The notes under the pieces were generated by a model. The model was not told where the DNA came from. It did no database searches and saw only the letters and a list, made by a program, of their open reading frames with translations. The position numbers and the translations under genes were made by a program. Source: UBA964 sp037444685 (GTDB lineage Bacteria; Pseudomonadota; Gammaproteobacteria; Steroidobacterales; Steroidobacteraceae). Taken from it: DNA of 64,000 bases. The stretch lies in assembly GCA_037444685.1 (NCBI GenBank), contig JBBILX010000009.1, positions 86,589-150,588 on the forward strand, in the 5' to 3' direction. This document shows, in pieces, positions 62,258 through 64,000 of the stretch (position 1 is its first letter; every line of letters begins with the position of its first letter).

Positions 62258-62509
62258 ATGCTCGACGATCATTCCGATCAGACGCTCGCGCGCCTGCGCT
62301 GGCAGTGCCGACGCGGCATGCGCGAGCTCGACGTCCTCACGAGCCGCTGGCTCGAGCGCGACTGGCCTGCCGCGTCGAGCGAGGAACGCGCCGCGTTCCG
62401 TCGCTTACTCGCGTTGCAGGATCCGGAACTGGCGGGTTATCTGCTGCGCGGTGAGCCGCACCCCGAACCCGTCACCGCTGCCGTCATCGCCCGGATGCTG
62501 CATTGCTGA
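62258..62509 (+). CDS. sdhE: FAD assembly factor SdhE
   Basis: 83 aa. Promotes covalent FAD attachment to SdhA. The RGxxE motif is present as RRGMRELDVL, and LLALQDPELAGYLL matches the C-terminal helices of the family. Placement directly after sdhB is informative because in E. coli sdhE lies away from the sdh operon. Confidence 0.95.
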   Translation: MLDDHSDQTLARLRWQCRRGMRELDVLTSRWLERDWPAASSEERAAFRRLLALQDPELAGYLLRGEPHPEPVTAAVIARMLHC

Positions 62510-62519
62510 AGGATTCGCT

Positions 62520-62915
62520 CTGCAGATCGCAGCCGAGTCAGGCGTCGGTCCCCTGCGTCCCCTGTGTGCGGCCGCGGCCGCCACGTTCGTGCTGCTGTGC
62601 ACGATGCTGCCCGCGGCACTGCGCTGGGCGATCGCGGCGGCAACCTGGCGGGCGATCCTGCGCGCCGTGCCCGCCGGCTCTGGTCGCGGGCGCGCCGTCA
62701 CGCTGGTCTACGACGAGTCACGGGGCTGGTGGCTGGTCGGCTCAGCGCAACGTGGCGCCCTACGACTGCGGCGCGCGGCGCGCTTGCCGTGGTTCGGCTG
62801 GCTGCTCGAGTTCACGGACGGGCACGGCCCTCTCTGGCTGCGGGTCCGACCGGGCGCCCTCGATCGGCGCGGCGCTCGCCTGCTCGCGCGGCGGCTCACC
62901 GCAGGGCGGACATGA
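62520..62915 (+). CDS. CptA/YgfX-like membrane protein, probable CTG start
   Basis: About 131 aa (135 in E. coli CptA/YgfX, the usual partner of sdhE). Two hydrophobic segments lie at residues 15-45. They are followed by a short soluble domain with DESRGWWLVGSAQRG and LWLRVRPGALDRRGARLLARRL, which resembles the YgfX family. No ATG, GTG or TTG exists before residue 24 of this frame. AAGGA (62509-62513) lies 6 nt before a CTG at 62520, making CTG the likely start; ATT at 62502 is the alternative. Confidence 0.7.
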   Translation: MQIAAESGVGPLRPLCAAAAATFVLLCTMLPAALRWAIAAATWRAILRAVPAGSGRGRAVTLVYDESRGWWLVGSAQRGALRLRRAARLPWFGWLLEFTDGHGPLWLRVRPGALDRRGARLLARRLTAGRT

Positions 62916-62982
62916 ACTGCTAGCATCGGGGGGCTTGAAGACTCGCGTCACGAAAGCCACCGCGCGGCTCGACGGTACCGGC

Positions 62983-63008
62983 GAACTTCCAGGCCGGTTC
63001 AGGGTCTA
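62983..63008 (+). promoter_or_regulatory. Sigma-E-type promoter of rpoE
   Basis: GAACTT (62983-62988), a 16-nt spacer and TCTA (63005-63008) with GG before it (GGTCTA) match the RpoE consensus GGAACTT-N16-TCTAA. It lies 55 nt before the rpoE ATG, so rpoE-rseA would be autoregulated, as known in E. coli. A separate TGCTAGCAT extended -10-like box at about 62925-62933 may be a basal promoter. Confidence 0.7.
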
Positions 63009-63062
63009 TTCAGCCGGTGCCGGGGCCCTGGCCGAGCGGTGCAGCCGTCGCGGATCGGTCCC

Positions 63063-63671
63063 ATGAGCGCCGAGGACAGTGACCTAAGCCTCGTACGTCG
63101 CGTGCAGCGTGGCGACAGGCGGGCGTTCGACGCGCTGGTGCTCAAGTACCAGCACAAGGTGGTAAAGCTGGTCATGCGCTACGTGCGCAGTCAGGCCGAA
63201 GCAGAGGATGTCGCCCAGGAGACCTTCATCAAGGCGTATCGGGCGCTGCCCCAGTTCCGCGGTGACAGCGCCTTCTACACCTGGCTGTACCGGATCGCGA
63301 TCAATACCGCCAAGAACGCGGTCGCCTCTCGCGACCGCAGCCCGGTCTCATACGATCTCGATCACGGGGATCGGGCCGAGATCTACGAGCTGCAGGGTCG
63401 CATGAAGGATGGAGCGACGCCAGAGGCGTTGGCCATGACCGAGGAGATCCGCGCGACCGTCGATGCCGCGATCGAGGCGCTGCCCGAGGATCTGCGCACG
63501 GCGATCGTGCTGCGCGAAATCGAAGGGTTGTCATACGAGGAGATCGCGGCTGCCATGGAGTGCCCCGTCGGCACGGTGCGCTCGCGGATCTTTCGTGCGC
63601 GCGAGGCGATCGATGCGCGCCTCAAGAATGTATTCGAGGGCGGCCTCGGCCGCTCGGAGGAGCTCGGATGA
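63063..63671 (+). CDS. rpoE: RNA polymerase sigma-E factor
   Basis: 202 aa ECF sigma factor for envelope stress. Region 2 has RAFDALVLKYQHKVVKLVMRY and the -10 recognition segment EAEDVAQETFIKAYRAL. Region 4 has LPEDLRTAIVLREIEGLSYEEIA and VGTVRSRIFRAREAI. Very close to E. coli RpoE (191 aa). The ATG at 63063 is chosen; a GTG at 63039 would add eight residues. Its regulon in other gammaproteobacteria includes bamA, ompH and rseP, present at the other end of this window. The stop overlaps rseA by 4 nt. Confidence 0.97.
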   Translation: MSAEDSDLSLVRRVQRGDRRAFDALVLKYQHKVVKLVMRYVRSQAEAEDVAQETFIKAYRALPQFRGDSAFYTWLYRIAINTAKNAVASRDRSPVSYDLDHGDRAEIYELQGRMKDGATPEALAMTEEIRATVDAAIEALPEDLRTAIVLREIEGLSYEEIAAAMECPVGTVRSRIFRAREAIDARLKNVFEGGLGRSEELG

Positions 63672-64000
63672 GTCAAGGCCGATCGAAATCGCCCGCGGGC
63701 AGCGAGCCTGCCGGCAGTCTGGTCAGCCAACTGTCGGCGATGTTCGACGACGCGCTGCCACCCGCCGAATGTGAATTGCTGGCACGGCGCCTCGCGAACG
63801 ATCCGGGTCTGCAGCGCCAGTGGGCGCGCTACGCCCTGATCGGGGCCGCCCTGCGCGGCGATCCGCTCTGTGGAGTACGTGACGGCACGCGCGCGGCGTT
63901 GCTCGGTGGAGCCAGCTTTGCGGCGCGCGTGCAGGCGGCGCTCGCGGGCGAGGGCGAGCTTGCGGCGCCCGCGCCGGCGCGGGCGGCCGCGCAGGTCGCC
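63668..64000 (+). CDS. rseA: Anti-sigma-E factor RseA, N-terminal part
   Basis: The frame starts with the ATG at 63668, overlapping the rpoE stop (ATGA), and is cut by the window end after 111 codons. The cytoplasmic anti-sigma domain is visible: VSQLSAMFDDALPPAECELL then WARYALIGAALRGD. The membrane segment and periplasmic part, which would be the RseP substrate, are outside the window. Confidence 0.9.
   Translation, partial: MSQGRSKSPAGSEPAGSLVSQLSAMFDDALPPAECELLARRLANDPGLQRQWARYALIGAALRGDPLCGVRDGTRAALLGGASFAARVQAALAGEGELAAPAPARAAAQVA

Noticed and set aside
59542..62259. 905-codon open frame on the minus strand
   Set aside because: It lies opposite sdhA and sdhB, has no recognisable domain, and is explained by high GC at third positions. 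The plus-strand genes are certain.

Overview
The window is a GC-rich stretch of a gammaproteobacterial chromosome. The evidence is the gene order map-rpsB-tsf-pyrH-frr, the uppS-to-dnaE envelope operon, SdhE next to a CptA-like gene, and rpoE-rseA. The catabolic TonB/Rieske content suggests a Nevskiales/Steroidobacter/Xanthomonas-like lineage, but that placement is inference. Almost every base is coding, with many GTG/TTG starts and 1-8 nt start/stop overlaps. No tRNA, rRNA, CRISPR array, integrase or transposase was seen.

Region 1 (1-21757) is a core block. A glnD start (cut by the window edge) and map run leftwards. rpsB-tsf, pyrH-frr, uppS-cdsA-dxr-rseP-bamA-ompH-lpxD-fabZ-lpxA-lpxB-rnhB-dnaE, accA and tilS run rightwards. 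These genes cover translation, isoprenoid and phospholipid precursors, outer-membrane assembly, lipid A synthesis and replication.

Region 2 (about 21758-41220) is an 18-gene accessory island lying exactly between tilS and pyrG, which are neighbours in many gammaproteobacteria. It holds a haem-oxygenase-like diiron protein, a beta-propeller protein, two paralogous cassettes (SAM methyltransferase - small helical protein - Rieske oxygenase), a leftward operon (substrate-binding protein - GntR/UTRA regulator - MFS transporter - Dpp-type permeases and ATPases), an aldehyde dehydrogenase, a TonB-dependent receptor and a cupin with a histidine-rich tail. Three copies of a 19-bp dyad sit in front of the diiron gene, in the divergent binding-protein/aldehyde dehydrogenase promoter, and in front of the TonB receptor. 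They look like operators of one regulon, most simply that of the GntR protein. The set reads as uptake plus oxidative and methyl-transfer chemistry on an unknown small molecule. I do not recognise the whole as a described pathway.

Region 3 (41220-58565) is core again: pyrG-kdsA-eno-ftsB-ispD-ispF-truD, an enoyl-CoA isomerase-like gene, an Smr-domain gene, surE-pcm, a 166-bp inverted-repeat-bounded element, an Mth938-type gene, a COG4255-like gene, recJ, prfB with its programmed +1 frameshift, lysS, murI and leftward ygfZ.

Region 4 (58568-64000) is a succinate dehydrogenase locus. A SDHAF4-type assembly factor leads sdhCDAB-sdhE and a CptA-like gene with a probable CTG start. It is followed by a sigma-E-type promoter, rpoE and the start of rseA (cut by the window edge).
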